Positions 24,941 through 34,518 of a stretch of 64,000 nt of DNA are shown here, in pieces. The stretch is from Candidatus Eremiobacteraceae bacterium. Its GTDB lineage: Bacteria > Vulcanimicrobiota > Vulcanimicrobiia > Eremiobacterales > Eremiobacteraceae. The stretch is from assembly GCA_035710745.1 (NCBI GenBank), contig DASTCX010000016.1:1-64000 (forward strand). Reading direction: 5' to 3'. The translations under genes and the position numbers were made by a program. Each line of letters opens with the position of its first letter. The first letter of the stretch is position 1. The notes under the pieces are model-generated. The model saw only the letters and a list, made by a program, of their open reading frames with translations, had not been told where the DNA came from and searched no databases.

Positions 24941-26470
24941 TTACTCGGAGAACCAGCCGCTCGGAACGACGTCGAGGTTGACGTTGATCTGCTTTACTTC
25001 GGTGTACGAGTCGTAACCGTAGGTACCGAGCTCGCGACCCGACCCGGATTGCTTGTAGCCGCCCCACGGGGCTTCGTTGTAGGTCGGGTGATACGTGTTG
25101 ATCCACGTTATGCCGGCTCGCATCTTGCGGATGACGCGGTGCGCCTTCGCTATGTCGTTCGTGAACACGGCGCCCGCCAAGCCGTAGATCGTATCGTTCG
25201 CAAGCGCGATCGCCTCGGCTTCATCTTTGAACGTCTGCACGACGAGGACCGGACCGAAGATCTCCTCCTGGACGATGCGCATGTCGCGGCGCGTATTCGT
25301 GAAGACCGTCGGCATGATGAAGTTGCCCTTCTCGCCGAGCTCGCCGGGCAAGCGGCCGCCACCGCACGCGAGGGTCGCGCCCTCTTGTTTGCCGAGCGCG
25401 ATATACGCCTCGACCTTCTCCTGATGCGCGCGGGTGACGATCGGACCCATCTCCGTCTCCGGATCGAAACCGTCGCCGACGCGGATCTTGCCCGCTCGCT
25501 CGACGATCTTCGAGACCAGCTTGTCGTGAAGCGACTCTTCGACGATCAGCCGGGACCCCGCCGAACAGACCTGACCGGAGTTCGCATATATGCCGAAAAG
25601 CGCGTAGTCGACGGCCGTGTCGAAATCCGCGTCCGCGAACACGACGTTCGGCGACTTACCGCCGAGCTCGAGCGTGACTTTCTTAAGATTACCGGTCGAC
25701 GCGAGCATGATCGCGCGCCCGGTCTTGGTGCCGCCGGTGAACGCGATCTTGTCGACGAGCGGGCTCTCGGCGATGTGCTGCCCGACGACCGGCCCGGAGC
25801 CGAGCACGATCTGGACGACGTTCTTCGGAAACCCGACCTCTTCGATGAGCGTGGCGAGCAGGAGCGCCGTGAGCGGCGTGAGCTCCGACGGCTTGAGGAT
25901 GCACACGTTGCCGGCGGCGAGCGCGGGCGCCAATTTCCACGCGCCCATAAGTAGCGGGTAGTTCCACGGGATTATCTGACCGCACACGCCGATCGGCTCG
26001 CGCACGACGAAGGTCTGCGACGGCGCCGGCACGTCAAAGGTCTCGCCGTGCGGCTTCGTCGCGAGGCCGGCGTAGTAGCGGAAGCAATTCGCCGCATCGG
26101 TGACGTCGTACTCGGTCTCGCGGACGGGCTTGCCGTTGTTGAGCGTCTCGAGCCGTGATAGGTCGGTGAAGTGCTCGTCGATCTTGTCGGCGAGCTTGAA
26201 GAGCAGCTTCGCTCGATCTTGAGCGTGGGTGTCGGACCACGGTCCGTGGTCGAATGCTTCGCGCGCCGCGCGGATCGCCCGCTCGGCATCGTCCTTCGTA
26301 CCTTCGGCGACGATTGCGCTCACCTCGCCGCTCGCCGGGTTGATGAGCTTGCGCGTGCCTCCGTCCGAAGCCGCCGAGAAGGCGCCATCGATGAACATGA
26401 GACAAACGCCGCCGGATTGCCGCAGGCCGCGGAGCAGATCATCGTGTTTCGGTGCGATCGTCGTCGCCAT
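24941..26470 (-). CDS. Aldehyde dehydrogenase (probable 4-aminobutyraldehyde dehydrogenase)
   Basis: A 509-residue NAD(P)-dependent aldehyde dehydrogenase of the betaine-aldehyde / PuuC type. It has IIPWNYPLLMGAWKLAPALA (binding loop), FTGGTKTGR (Rossmann contact), the general base glutamate in LELGGKSP and the catalytic cysteine in NSGQVCSAG near residue 301. The ATG at 26470 starts two bases after the PatA stop, so the two are cotranscribed; a much longer frame from 26836 overlaps patA and is a shadow. Next to putrescine aminotransferase its likely job is 4-aminobutanal to GABA. Use on succinate semialdehyde is possible too. Confidence 0.9.
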   Translation of the reverse strand: MATTIAPKHDDLLRGLRQSGGVCLMFIDGAFSAASDGGTRKLINPASGEVSAIVAEGTKDDAERAIRAAREAFDHGPWSDTHAQDRAKLLFKLADKIDEHFTDLSRLETLNNGKPVRETEYDVTDAANCFRYYAGLATKPHGETFDVPAPSQTFVVREPIGVCGQIIPWNYPLLMGAWKLAPALAAGNVCILKPSELTPLTALLLATLIEEVGFPKNVVQIVLGSGPVVGQHIAESPLVDKIAFTGGTKTGRAIMLASTGNLKKVTLELGGKSPNVVFADADFDTAVDYALFGIYANSGQVCSAGSRLIVEESLHDKLVSKIVERAGKIRVGDGFDPETEMGPIVTRAHQEKVEAYIALGKQEGATLACGGGRLPGELGEKGNFIMPTVFTNTRRDMRIVQEEIFGPVLVVQTFKDEAEAIALANDTIYGLAGAVFTNDIAKAHRVIRKMRAGITWINTYHPTYNEAPWGGYKQSGSGRELGTYGYDSYTEVKQINVNLDVVPSGWFSE

Positions 26471-26472
26471 CG

Positions 26473-27798
26473 CTAAGCCACCGGTACCTTTCCAGCCATC
26501 TCCTCGAGCGATTCGCGCAGTGCGGTGCAGACGTAGTCGGCTTGCTCTTCGGTGATCGTGAGCGGCGGCTCGATGCGGATGACGCGCGCGTTGACGAGCG
26601 TGCCGGAGACGAGCACGCCGCGATCGAGCATCGCCTTGCTGAGCGCGAAGCCCATCTCGTTGTCGACGAACTCGATCGCCATGAGCAGTCCTTTGCCGCG
26701 GACCGCGACGACGATGCCCTCGTGATCGGCGACCGCCGCTCGCATGCCGTCGAGCATCCGATCGCCCATGACGGCCGCGCGCTGCGGCAGCTTCTCTTCG
26801 ATGAGCACGTTGATAGTCGCCAGCGCCGCCGCACACGCGAGCGGATTGCCGCCGAACGTCGTCGTGTGGAGGAACGGGTTATCGAAGATGCGTGAGAAGA
26901 CCGCCTTCGTCCCGACGACCGCGCCGATCGGCATGACGCCGCCGCCGAAGGCCTTCGCAAGGCACATGAGATCCGGCGCGACGTTCCAGTGATCGCACGC
27001 GAACATGCGGCCCGTGCGACCCATGCCCGTCTGCACTTCGTCGAGCACGAGAAGCGCGCCGTATTCGTCGCACAGCCGACGGACGCCGGGCAGATAGTCG
27101 TCGTCGGGGATGTTGACGCCGCCTTCGCCTTGGATCGGCTCGAGGATCACCGCACCGACGTCTTCGCCGACCATCTTCAGCGTGTGCATCTTGATGCGCA
27201 GCTCTTCGAGATCGTTGAATGGCACGTGTTCGATGTTCGGCAGCATCGCGCCGAACGGGCGGCGGAACTCCGCTTTCGCGCTGACCGAAAGCGATCCGAA
27301 GCTCTTGCCGTGGAACCCCTTCGTCGCGGCGACCATCGTCTGTTTGTGCGGGTTGAACGCGCGCGCGAGCTTCAGCGCGCCCTCGACCGCTTCGGTGCCG
27401 CTATTGCAGAAGAACGAATATTCGAGGTCGCCTGGTGTGAAGAGCGCGAGCGTCTTCGCAAGCATCGCGCGAAGCGGGTCGAGCAGGTCTTGGCTATGGA
27501 GCGCCTGACGCTTGATCTGGTCGGTGACGGCCTTGACGACCTTCGGGTTTCGATGTCCGACGTTGAAGATGCCGAAACCGCCGAGGCAGTCGATATATTC
27601 CTTGCCGTTGACGTCGCGGTACGTGTTCGGGCCTGAGTCTTCCCATTCGACTGCCGCGACCGCGTGCGCTACCGACGTCGCCTTCCTATACTCAAGGAAG
27701 CCGGGGTTGACGTGGTCGCGGAAATTCTCGACGGTCTCCGACGTGATCCACGCGGCATCGGACGGCGTGATCGATGGCTTGGCGATCAGGTCGAGCAC
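26473..27798 (-). CDS. patA: Putrescine aminotransferase
   Basis: A class III PLP aminotransferase of at least 441 residues. It has the blocks typical of E. coli PatA: VNPGFLEYRK, YIDCLGGFGIFNVGHRNP, LHSQDLLDPLRAMLAKTLA, YSFFCNSGTEAVE, LDEVQTGMGRTGRMFAC and the PLP lysine in CLAKAFGGGVMP. It converts putrescine and 2-oxoglutarate to 4-aminobutanal and glutamate. The GTG at 27798 has no ribosome-binding site. PatA-like sequence seems to continue upstream (AQAYLYSQK) to an ATT at 27841-27843 with GGAGG ten bases before it, so the true start may be there. It forms an operon with gabT upstream and the dehydrogenase downstream. Confidence 0.93.
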   Translation of the reverse strand: MLDLIAKPSITPSDAAWITSETVENFRDHVNPGFLEYRKATSVAHAVAAVEWEDSGPNTYRDVNGKEYIDCLGGFGIFNVGHRNPKVVKAVTDQIKRQALHSQDLLDPLRAMLAKTLALFTPGDLEYSFFCNSGTEAVEGALKLARAFNPHKQTMVAATKGFHGKSFGSLSVSAKAEFRRPFGAMLPNIEHVPFNDLEELRIKMHTLKMVGEDVGAVILEPIQGEGGVNIPDDDYLPGVRRLCDEYGALLVLDEVQTGMGRTGRMFACDHWNVAPDLMCLAKAFGGGVMPIGAVVGTKAVFSRIFDNPFLHTTTFGGNPLACAAALATINVLIEEKLPQRAAVMGDRMLDGMRAAVADHEGIVVAVRGKGLLMAIEFVDNEMGFALSKAMLDRGVLVSGTLVNARVIRIEPPLTITEEQADYVCTALRESLEEMAGKVPVA

Positions 27799-27864
27799 TT
27801 TTTGGCTGTATAGATATGCTTGCGCTTCGCTGCGGTTATGAATTTTAACGGTTCCTCCGGGGTC

Positions 27865-27881
27865 GCCGAGCTTCGCTCGGC
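27865..27881. repeat. Family B intergenic palindrome, copy 3
   Basis: GCCGAGC, loop TTC, then GCTCGGC. It directly abuts family A copy 6, making a compound of two hairpins in the gabT-patA gap. Confidence 0.8.
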
Positions 27882-27882
27882 C

Positions 27883-27902
27883 GGTCGAGCTAAAGCTCGA
27901 CC
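27883..27902. repeat. Family A intergenic palindrome, copy 6
   Basis: GGTCGAGC, loop TAAA, then GCTCGACC, followed by GCTAC. The inner stem pairs differ from copies 1-5 but stay complementary. It begins 15 bases beyond the gabT stop. Confidence 0.85.
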
Positions 27903-27917
27903 GCTACAAGTAGAAAT

Positions 27918-29204
27918 TCACGCGAGGGCCGCGTCGCAGCTCTCCGCGAGCCGCGCGAGCGCCGTATCGAGCTCGTCATCCGTGATCACAAGCGGCACGA
28001 GGACGCGGATGACGTCCGCCTTCGAACCCGCCGACATCAAGAGCAGACCGCGACTGCGCGCCTCCTCGATGACCCTTTTCGCATACGCCGACCGCGGTTT
28101 ATCAGGCTCGTCGACGAACTCGATGCCGAGCATCGCGCCGAGACCGCGGACGTCGGTGATCTTCGGATGCCGGCGCTGCAGATCGTGAAGCGCGCGTTCG
28201 ATGCGCGCGCCGATCGTGCGCGCTCGCTCGACCAGGCCCTCCTCCTCGAAGACGTCGAGCGTCGCGAGCGCCGCGGCGCACGCGAGCGGGTTGCCGCCGT
28301 ACGTGCCTCCAAGGCCGCCGGGCGTCACCGAGTCGATCATCTCCGCTTTGCCGATTACGGCTGCGAGAGGCAAGCCGGCTGCGACGCTCTTCGCGATGGC
28401 GACGAGGTCCGGTTCGATCCCGCTGTGCTCGAACGCGAACATCTTGCCCGTTCGGCCGAAGCCGGATTGGATCTCATCGCAGACAAGCAAGATGCCATGC
28501 CGCGTCGCGAGTTCGCGCAGCGCGACCATGAACGCCGGCGGCGCCGGCACGAAACCGCCTTCTCCAAGCACGGGCTCGATGATGATCGCGGCAACGCGAT
28601 CGGGCGAGACCTGTGCCTCGAAGAGGTCGTCGAGCGATCGGAGCGCCCGCTCGGTCGTCCAGCCGTGATGCTCGTATGGGAACGGCGTCTGATAGATCTC
28701 GCTGCAGAACGGACCGAAGCGCAGCTTGTACGGATCGTTCTTGCCGGTCATCGACAGCGCGAGCAGCGTGCGCCCGTGATAGCCGTGGTGGAAAGAGACC
28801 ACCGCTGGCCGGCCGGTGTACGCGCGCGCGATTTTCACCGCGTTCTCGGTCGCCTCGGCGCCGGTCGTCACGAGCAGCGTCTTCTTGCGCGACGGGCCCG
28901 GCACGAGGCGGTTCAGCCGCTCGGCGAGGCGGACGTACGGTTCGTACATCGCCACTTGAAAGCACGTATGGGTGAAACGATCGAGCTGCTGCTCGACGGC
29001 CGCTCTCACCCGCGGATGTGCGTGCCCGACGTTGAGCACACCGATGCCGCCGACGAAGTCGATGTATTCCTTGCCGTCGATATCCCAAAGGCGCGCGCCC
29101 TCGGCGCGTTCGACGAAGATCGGGTGCGCGTTGCTGACGCCGCGCGCGACCTCAGAAGCCCGCAGTTCTAACAGCGCTGCGGTGCTCGTGCCAGCGAGGG
29201 CCAC
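27918..29204 (-). CDS. gabT: 4-aminobutyrate aminotransferase
   Basis: A 428-residue class III PLP aminotransferase of the GabT type. It has IFVERAEGARLWDIDGKEYI, FVGGIGVLNVGHAHP, TTGAEATENAVKIAR, SFHHGYHGRTLLALS, CDEIQSGFGRTGKMFA and the PLP lysine in AIAKSVAAGLPL. It transfers the amino group of GABA to 2-oxoglutarate, giving succinate semialdehyde. The start is GTG with AAAGGA nearby. It is the first gene of the minus-strand unit gabT-patA-dehydrogenase-permease and is divergent from a PucR regulator that probably controls it. No dedicated succinate-semialdehyde dehydrogenase is adjacent. Confidence 0.93.
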   Translation of the reverse strand: MALAGTSTAALLELRASEVARGVSNAHPIFVERAEGARLWDIDGKEYIDFVGGIGVLNVGHAHPRVRAAVEQQLDRFTHTCFQVAMYEPYVRLAERLNRLVPGPSRKKTLLVTTGAEATENAVKIARAYTGRPAVVSFHHGYHGRTLLALSMTGKNDPYKLRFGPFCSEIYQTPFPYEHHGWTTERALRSLDDLFEAQVSPDRVAAIIIEPVLGEGGFVPAPPAFMVALRELATRHGILLVCDEIQSGFGRTGKMFAFEHSGIEPDLVAIAKSVAAGLPLAAVIGKAEMIDSVTPGGLGGTYGGNPLACAAALATLDVFEEEGLVERARTIGARIERALHDLQRRHPKITDVRGLGAMLGIEFVDEPDKPRSAYAKRVIEEARSRGLLLMSAGSKADVIRVLVPLVITDDELDTALARLAESCDAALA

Positions 29205-29341
29205 GGTGGGATCCTTTCAAGGGGATTGTCGAGGGTACGCCTCTAGTGTACCGGGTTCGACAGGCAAGCGCCACGTCATTCTCGCACAACTTTTCGTCGC
29301 TTCTTTGGCATACGAAACCAACCGATAGGCGGTACGGCCGT

Positions 29342-30937
29342 ATGACGGTTCGTGAGGCGCTCGCGCTCGAATCGCTCGACGCAGCGCGCGTAGTCGCGGG
29401 CGAGGACGGCCTCGACCGTCTCGTCCGGTGGACCCACGTCGTCGATCTCCCCGATCTCGCACCTTGGGTGCGAGCGGGACAACTGTTGTTGACGACCGGA
29501 CTGTCGTGGCCGAAGTCCGACGCGGAGCAGCGCTCCCAGATCCGCCAACTCGCGGACAAAGATCTCGCCGCCGTCGTGCTGGCTGTTCCACGCTACCTCG
29601 AACATTTTCCCGACGCCGCGCGCGACGAAGCGGACCGGCGCAGTCTCCCGTTGATCGAGATCCCGTTCGAGATCCCGTTCGCACAGATCACGGAAGAATT
29701 GCAGCGCGCGATCATCGCGGAACAGTACCGGATACTCGAGCGCTCCGAGCAGATCCATCGCGAGCTGACGCGTGCCGCTGCGAGCGGCAAGAACCTGCAC
29801 GATCTCGCGAATGCGCTCGGCACGCTGCTCGAGCGTTCGGTGACGTTCGAAGACGCGACCGGTAAGCTGCTCGCATTCCACGACGCCGGCGTCGCCGATG
29901 CGATCCGCGGCGAAACCCTCCAGCGCGAGCAGAGCCCTGCGAACACGATCGCAGCGCTCGAGGCGGCCGGACAGCTCGCGAAGATCCGCAACAGTTCCGG
30001 TCCGGTGCGCATCCCAGCGATGCCGGATATCGGTCTTGCCGCGCGCGTCGTCTGTCCGATACGTTTGGGCGCCGAGCTCGTCGGACACGTGTGGATCATC
30101 GAAGGTGCGGCCGAGCTGTCCGAACTCGATCACCGCGCCGCCGAGCACGCTGCGCTCGTCGCAGCCGTCCATGTCGCGCATCAGCGCGAACTGGCCACGA
30201 CCGAAGCTCGGCTCGGCTACGCGTCCTTTCTATCGCTGCTGGAGGCTGAAGACAACGATCCGCAAGCGATCGAGCGTGCCCGTCTCCTCGGGTTCGATCC
30301 GGAAGGTTGGCATCGGGTGGCGATCGCGGTCATCCCTGAACCCCTGCCGCTCGGACGCGAGGGCTTCTTGCGCCGCGAAGCGATCGCGGACAAGATCCGG
30401 ACCGGCCTGCTGACCGCGGGCGTGAAGCCGATGTTGACGACCTCGCTGAACTACGTCTACTTCTTGCTACCCGATGGCGTTCAGGCGACACCCATCTGGG
30501 CCGCGCTCGAGGATGGTTCGATCGCGCTGCTCATCGGACGTCGATACCGCGGCACGAAGGGGGCGCGCAAGAGCTTCGAAGAGGCGAAGTCGCTGCTCAA
30601 CTATCGCGACGGCTTGCCGATCAGGCACTTCGACGAATCGCTCGTGCCGCGCGTTCTCATGGGCGATTCCGGCGCGCGAGCGGCATTCATCGACGACCTC
30701 TTCGGGAAGCTGCGGGCGAAGAAGGGCGGCGCGACGCTCGAGCGCGCGCTCCTCACGCTCGCCAAGTCGGGGTTCAACCACAAGAAGTCGGCGGAAGAGC
30801 TCAAGATCCACCTGAACACGCTTCGCTATCGGCTATCGCACGCTGCCGAGATGCTCGGTCTGAACCTGGACGAGCCCGAAACGCGCTTCCGGCTCCAGTT
30901 GGCGGCGAGGCTCTTGGACTTCGCGCATAATCCCTGA
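29342..30937 (+). CDS. PucR-family transcriptional regulator
   Basis: A 531-residue regulator. The N-terminal PucR domain (MTVREALALESL, then VDLPDLAPWVRAGQLLLTTG) is followed by a central GGDEF-like/CdaR region and a C-terminal PucR helix-turn-helix: SAEELKIHLNTLRYRLSHAAEML. Proteins of this type respond to nitrogenous metabolites and control their breakdown. It is divergent from gabT (137-base gap) and lies 88 bases upstream of the receptor/amine-oxidase operon, so it is well placed to control both arms. The ATG at 29342 starts the domain exactly; the frame open from 29246 extends into the promoter region. Confidence 0.92.
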   Translation: MTVREALALESLDAARVVAGEDGLDRLVRWTHVVDLPDLAPWVRAGQLLLTTGLSWPKSDAEQRSQIRQLADKDLAAVVLAVPRYLEHFPDAARDEADRRSLPLIEIPFEIPFAQITEELQRAIIAEQYRILERSEQIHRELTRAAASGKNLHDLANALGTLLERSVTFEDATGKLLAFHDAGVADAIRGETLQREQSPANTIAALEAAGQLAKIRNSSGPVRIPAMPDIGLAARVVCPIRLGAELVGHVWIIEGAAELSELDHRAAEHAALVAAVHVAHQRELATTEARLGYASFLSLLEAEDNDPQAIERARLLGFDPEGWHRVAIAVIPEPLPLGREGFLRREAIADKIRTGLLTAGVKPMLTTSLNYVYFLLPDGVQATPIWAALEDGSIALLIGRRYRGTKGARKSFEEAKSLLNYRDGLPIRHFDESLVPRVLMGDSGARAAFIDDLFGKLRAKKGGATLERALLTLAKSGFNHKKSAEELKIHLNTLRYRLSHAAEMLGLNLDEPETRFRLQLAARLLDFAHNP

Positions 30938-31025
30938 ACGAAAATTTGTCACCCGCGGACATAGGTGCCGGCACGGCTACCTAGTACACTTCCGTCCGTA
31001 GGCACTCGCTTCTGGGAGATTGCCC

Positions 31026-34000
31026 GTGATATTCCGCATTTCGTTGGTCGCGGCGTTTGTCGCCGCGTGCGTTCTGACATTTGCTGGCCCGGCCTGCGCG
31101 GGTACGACAGGCGGACTGCACGGCCGCGTCGCGGATACCGCGACCGGCGCGCCGATCGTCGGAGCTAAGGTCACGGCGTCGTCGCCGTCGCAGCTCGAGG
31201 CGGTGACGACGGACGCGAACGGGGTGTTCGTCTTCATCTCCCTCGCGCCCGATACGTACACGATCACGGTCTCGAAAGACGGCTACGACATCGCGTCGCT
31301 GCCGGGCATCACGGTCGTCGCGGACCAGTCGCGCAACATCGGCGTGACGCTTCAAAAAACGGCGAAGACGCTCGCGACGATCAGCACGCGCGCCGCGACA
31401 TCGCTCGTGCGGCCGGGTACGACGAGCGACGTCTACTCGATCAATGCGGCGACCGCGAAGGCGACCTCGGCGCTCGGCGGATCGGGAAGTCTCAACCAGG
31501 CGTACGGCTCAGTCGCGAGCGCGCCGGGCGTCGTCTATCAGCAAGGCCAGCAAGGCTGGTACCAGAGCATCTACATCCGCGGCGGCGACATCGACCAGAC
31601 CGCGTACGAGCTCGACGGAATTCCCACGATGCGCGTGTCCGATAGCGCGACCGTCACGACGCTTTCGAGCCTCGGCCAACAGGAGATGCAGGTCTATACG
31701 GGCGGCACTCCGGCGTCCGCTGACGCGTCGGGCATCGCAGGCTACGTCAACCAAGTCATCAAGACCGGAACGTATCCGGGCTTCGAATCGCTCAAACTAG
31801 GCATCGGCGGCCCCGCGCTTTACAACTCTGCGCAGTTCGAAGCGGGCAGCTCGACGCCGGACCGGCGCTTCAACTACTACGTGGGCGAAGCGCTCACCGC
31901 ACAGGGTTATCGCTACGGCGATCAGTTCAACGGGGCAAGCGATCCGCTGTTCTTCATGCCGGCGTACATCCCGTCGAACAACAGCTCGTCGTTCAACGGC
32001 GGATGCTCGGTCGCTCCGTGCGTGTTCGACGGCTCGGGCACGCCGCTGTTCTCGCCCGGCACTTCGGACGCGATCGCTTCCACGCACGACTACGAGACCG
32101 TCGCGAACTTCCATTACCAGCTGCCGCACAAAGACGATCCGCTGCACGACGACATCCAGCTGCTCTGGGTCTACAGCAACCTATTGCAGAAATTCTACAC
32201 CTCGCTGAGCGACCTCGGCTTGAGTTCGCTCGCGTCGCAGAATCTCGTCGAGGGCGTTTTCGATTGCGGCGGCGGCACGCCGTGCACCGGCCCGGTGACG
32301 TATCTCGACCAGACGACGTACAGCGGTCCGATATTCCAGGCGCCGAACCCGAACGATCTCATCACGTCGAACTTCCCGAACTCGGGTCAGTTCCGCCCGG
32401 CGTTCCAAGACATCCCGCTCAACGAACGTGAGGGATCGCAGAACGGCGCGGGCATCGAGAAACTCCAGTTCCAGAAGAACATCGACGAGAAGACATACCT
32501 ACGCATCTTCGGCTACGCAGAGAACTCGTGGTGGTGGATCAGCGGTCCGGTGAGCGCGAACCTCACGTACGGCGATCAGCTGCCCGACTACGAGGTCGAC
32601 GGCCACACGTACGGCGGCGACATCATCTTCTCGAAACAGCTTTCCGACAAGCATCTCATCAACGCGACGGCTTCCTACTTCACGTCGAAGCTCGAGACGT
32701 ACTCGATGGGGTTCCAATCAGGCAACTTCACGAGCCTCATCGACAGCGCCGGCAACTGCTACGACTTCACGACCGGCAACCTCGACAGCTGTTACGACGG
32801 CAACTCGCAAGGCACCGCGTTCTCCGGGCTCACCCCCGGCCTGCCCCCGGCGGGCTCGCCTGGCGCGCTCGCGAACGCGCAATGGATCGTCACGGAAAAC
32901 GGTCAGAACGCGCAGATCGACACGGTACATCCGTTCTTCTCAGCGGCGTCCATCACCGACTCGTGGCGTCCGAACGAGAAGCTGTCGTTCACGCTCGGCA
33001 TTCGCATGGAGAATTTCAAGTACCAGCTGCAGGACCTCGCCACCGGCTATCCGGCGCGCCAGTTCTGGTTCCACTCGTACAACAACGAGTTCTGTTGGGG
33101 GCCGGGCTATCCGACGACCGTGTCGCGCTTCGACCCGAACACGTCGTCGTTCGTGCCATGCTCGTCTCTCGGCCCGTTCCTCGCCCCCGTCCACCTGCAG
33201 AACTATCACGGCGGCTCGATCTCGCAGACCGTGCCGCAGCCGCGCTTCGGCGTCACCGACGAGTTGAATTCCGACAACGTCATCCGCGCCTCGTACGGAC
33301 GCTACGCGCGGCCGGCGCCGACGTCGTATCAGGAATACAACACGTTCCAGCAAGACCTGCCCAGTTTCTTGGCGACGTTCATCCCGAACGGCTGGAACTC
33401 GCCGGTCCACAACCTCTACTCCGACACGTCGCTCAACGCCGACCTCTCGTGGGAACACCACTTCCCGAACACGTCGCTCGCGATGAAGGTGACGCCGTTC
33501 TTGCGTACGACGCAGGGGCAGATCCAGTACTCGGCGCTCAACGCGCAGGGCGTCGTCGCCGGCGTCAACGCCGGCAAGCAGGTGTCCGACGGCGTCGAGT
33601 TCGCGCTCGACAAAGGCGCGTTCGACCGCGACGGACTCTCGTGGGCGTTGTCCGCGACGTTCACGCGGAGCAAGATCCGGTACGGTCCGTATCCGAGCGG
33701 GCTTAGCGTCATCGACTTGTTGAACGAACAGATCCAGATCTACAACTCGTACACGTCGGCGTGCGCCGGCGTCGCGCCGTCGAAGAACCCGCAGAGCTTG
33801 TGCGGCGTGAACTTCAACCCGAACGCACAATCCCCGAATGCGCTGCCGGTCGAACCGAACGGGATCAACAACCCGTACTACAACGCGAAGCCGCAACCGC
33901 TGCTCGACCCGAACGCCCAGTACACGACGTACGACGAGATCCCGTCGCCGTTCAGCAACGCGATCGGCTTCGAGACACCCTTCCAAGTCTCGGTCGTGCT

Positions 34001-34508
34001 CAACTGGAAGAGCGGACCGCTCACGATCACCCCGAACTTCCTCTACTCGACGCAAGGCAAATACGGGTCGCCGCTCGTCTGGCCGGGCTACGACCCGCAG
34101 ACGTGCTCCGGCTCGGGCGCCGCGAATCCGCAGAACTGCTCGGGCTACATCTTCATCCCCGACAAGTACACCGGCGTATTCGACAATCTGGGAGCGTTCG
34201 CGCAGCCGCAGCGGTTGACCGCGAACCTGTCGGTCGGCTACGAATTCAACAAGCACCTCACGGCGACGCTTACGGCGGCGAACCTCATCGACCACTGCTA
34301 CCAGCACAACGTGCCGTGGGCGAACGGTCCGACGTGCGAGTACGCGCAACTGCAGTCGAATCTGCTGCCGGCGGCCGGCAACTTCGTGAAGAACCCGCCG
34401 ATCCAACTCGCGTACCCGTACGGGAGCTGGTACAACAACCTCGAGATCGCGCAGATGGGTCAGAAGAATCCGGTCGAGGCCGTCATCGAGTTCGAATACA
34501 AACCCTAG
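31026..34508 (+). CDS. TonB-dependent receptor with N-terminal carboxypeptidase-like domain
   Basis: A 1160-residue outer-membrane protein. It has a signal peptide (residues 1-26), a carboxypeptidase-regulatory-like beta-sandwich (GGLHGRVADTATGAPIVGAKV, to about residue 115), a plug region (IYIRGGDIDQTAYELDGIP) and a long barrel rich in Tyr and Asn ending in a hydrophobic strand (AVIEFEYKP). GGGAG seven bases before the GTG at 31026 sets the start. Such receptors import scarce substrates using TonB, but no tonB/exbBD lies here. It is ten bases upstream of the amine oxidase gene, so its cargo is probably linked to amine catabolism (inference). Confidence 0.9.
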   Translation: MIFRISLVAAFVAACVLTFAGPACAGTTGGLHGRVADTATGAPIVGAKVTASSPSQLEAVTTDANGVFVFISLAPDTYTITVSKDGYDIASLPGITVVADQSRNIGVTLQKTAKTLATISTRAATSLVRPGTTSDVYSINAATAKATSALGGSGSLNQAYGSVASAPGVVYQQGQQGWYQSIYIRGGDIDQTAYELDGIPTMRVSDSATVTTLSSLGQQEMQVYTGGTPASADASGIAGYVNQVIKTGTYPGFESLKLGIGGPALYNSAQFEAGSSTPDRRFNYYVGEALTAQGYRYGDQFNGASDPLFFMPAYIPSNNSSSFNGGCSVAPCVFDGSGTPLFSPGTSDAIASTHDYETVANFHYQLPHKDDPLHDDIQLLWVYSNLLQKFYTSLSDLGLSSLASQNLVEGVFDCGGGTPCTGPVTYLDQTTYSGPIFQAPNPNDLITSNFPNSGQFRPAFQDIPLNEREGSQNGAGIEKLQFQKNIDEKTYLRIFGYAENSWWWISGPVSANLTYGDQLPDYEVDGHTYGGDIIFSKQLSDKHLINATASYFTSKLETYSMGFQSGNFTSLIDSAGNCYDFTTGNLDSCYDGNSQGTAFSGLTPGLPPAGSPGALANAQWIVTENGQNAQIDTVHPFFSAASITDSWRPNEKLSFTLGIRMENFKYQLQDLATGYPARQFWFHSYNNEFCWGPGYPTTVSRFDPNTSSFVPCSSLGPFLAPVHLQNYHGGSISQTVPQPRFGVTDELNSDNVIRASYGRYARPAPTSYQEYNTFQQDLPSFLATFIPNGWNSPVHNLYSDTSLNADLSWEHHFPNTSLAMKVTPFLRTTQGQIQYSALNAQGVVAGVNAGKQVSDGVEFALDKGAFDRDGLSWALSATFTRSKIRYGPYPSGLSVIDLLNEQIQIYNSYTSACAGVAPSKNPQSLCGVNFNPNAQSPNALPVEPNGINNPYYNAKPQPLLDPNAQYTTYDEIPSPFSNAIGFETPFQVSVVLNWKSGPLTITPNFLYSTQGKYGSPLVWPGYDPQTCSGSGAANPQNCSGYIFIPDKYTGVFDNLGAFAQPQRLTANLSVGYEFNKHLTATLTAANLIDHCYQHNVPWANGPTCEYAQLQSNLLPAAGNFVKNPPIQLAYPYGSWYNNLEIAQMGQKNPVEAVIEFEYKP

Positions 34509-34518
34509 AGAGGACGTC

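Noticed and set aside
26473-26836. Extension of the aldehyde dehydrogenase to 631 codons
   Set aside because: The extra part overlaps patA in another frame and is Arg/Ala-rich. The dehydrogenase start at 26470 follows the patA stop by two bases.
30938-31025. Separate promoter between the PucR gene and the TonB receptor gene
   Set aside because: No convincing -35/-10 pair or terminator was seen in the 88-base gap, so cotranscription and a separate promoter remain equally possible.
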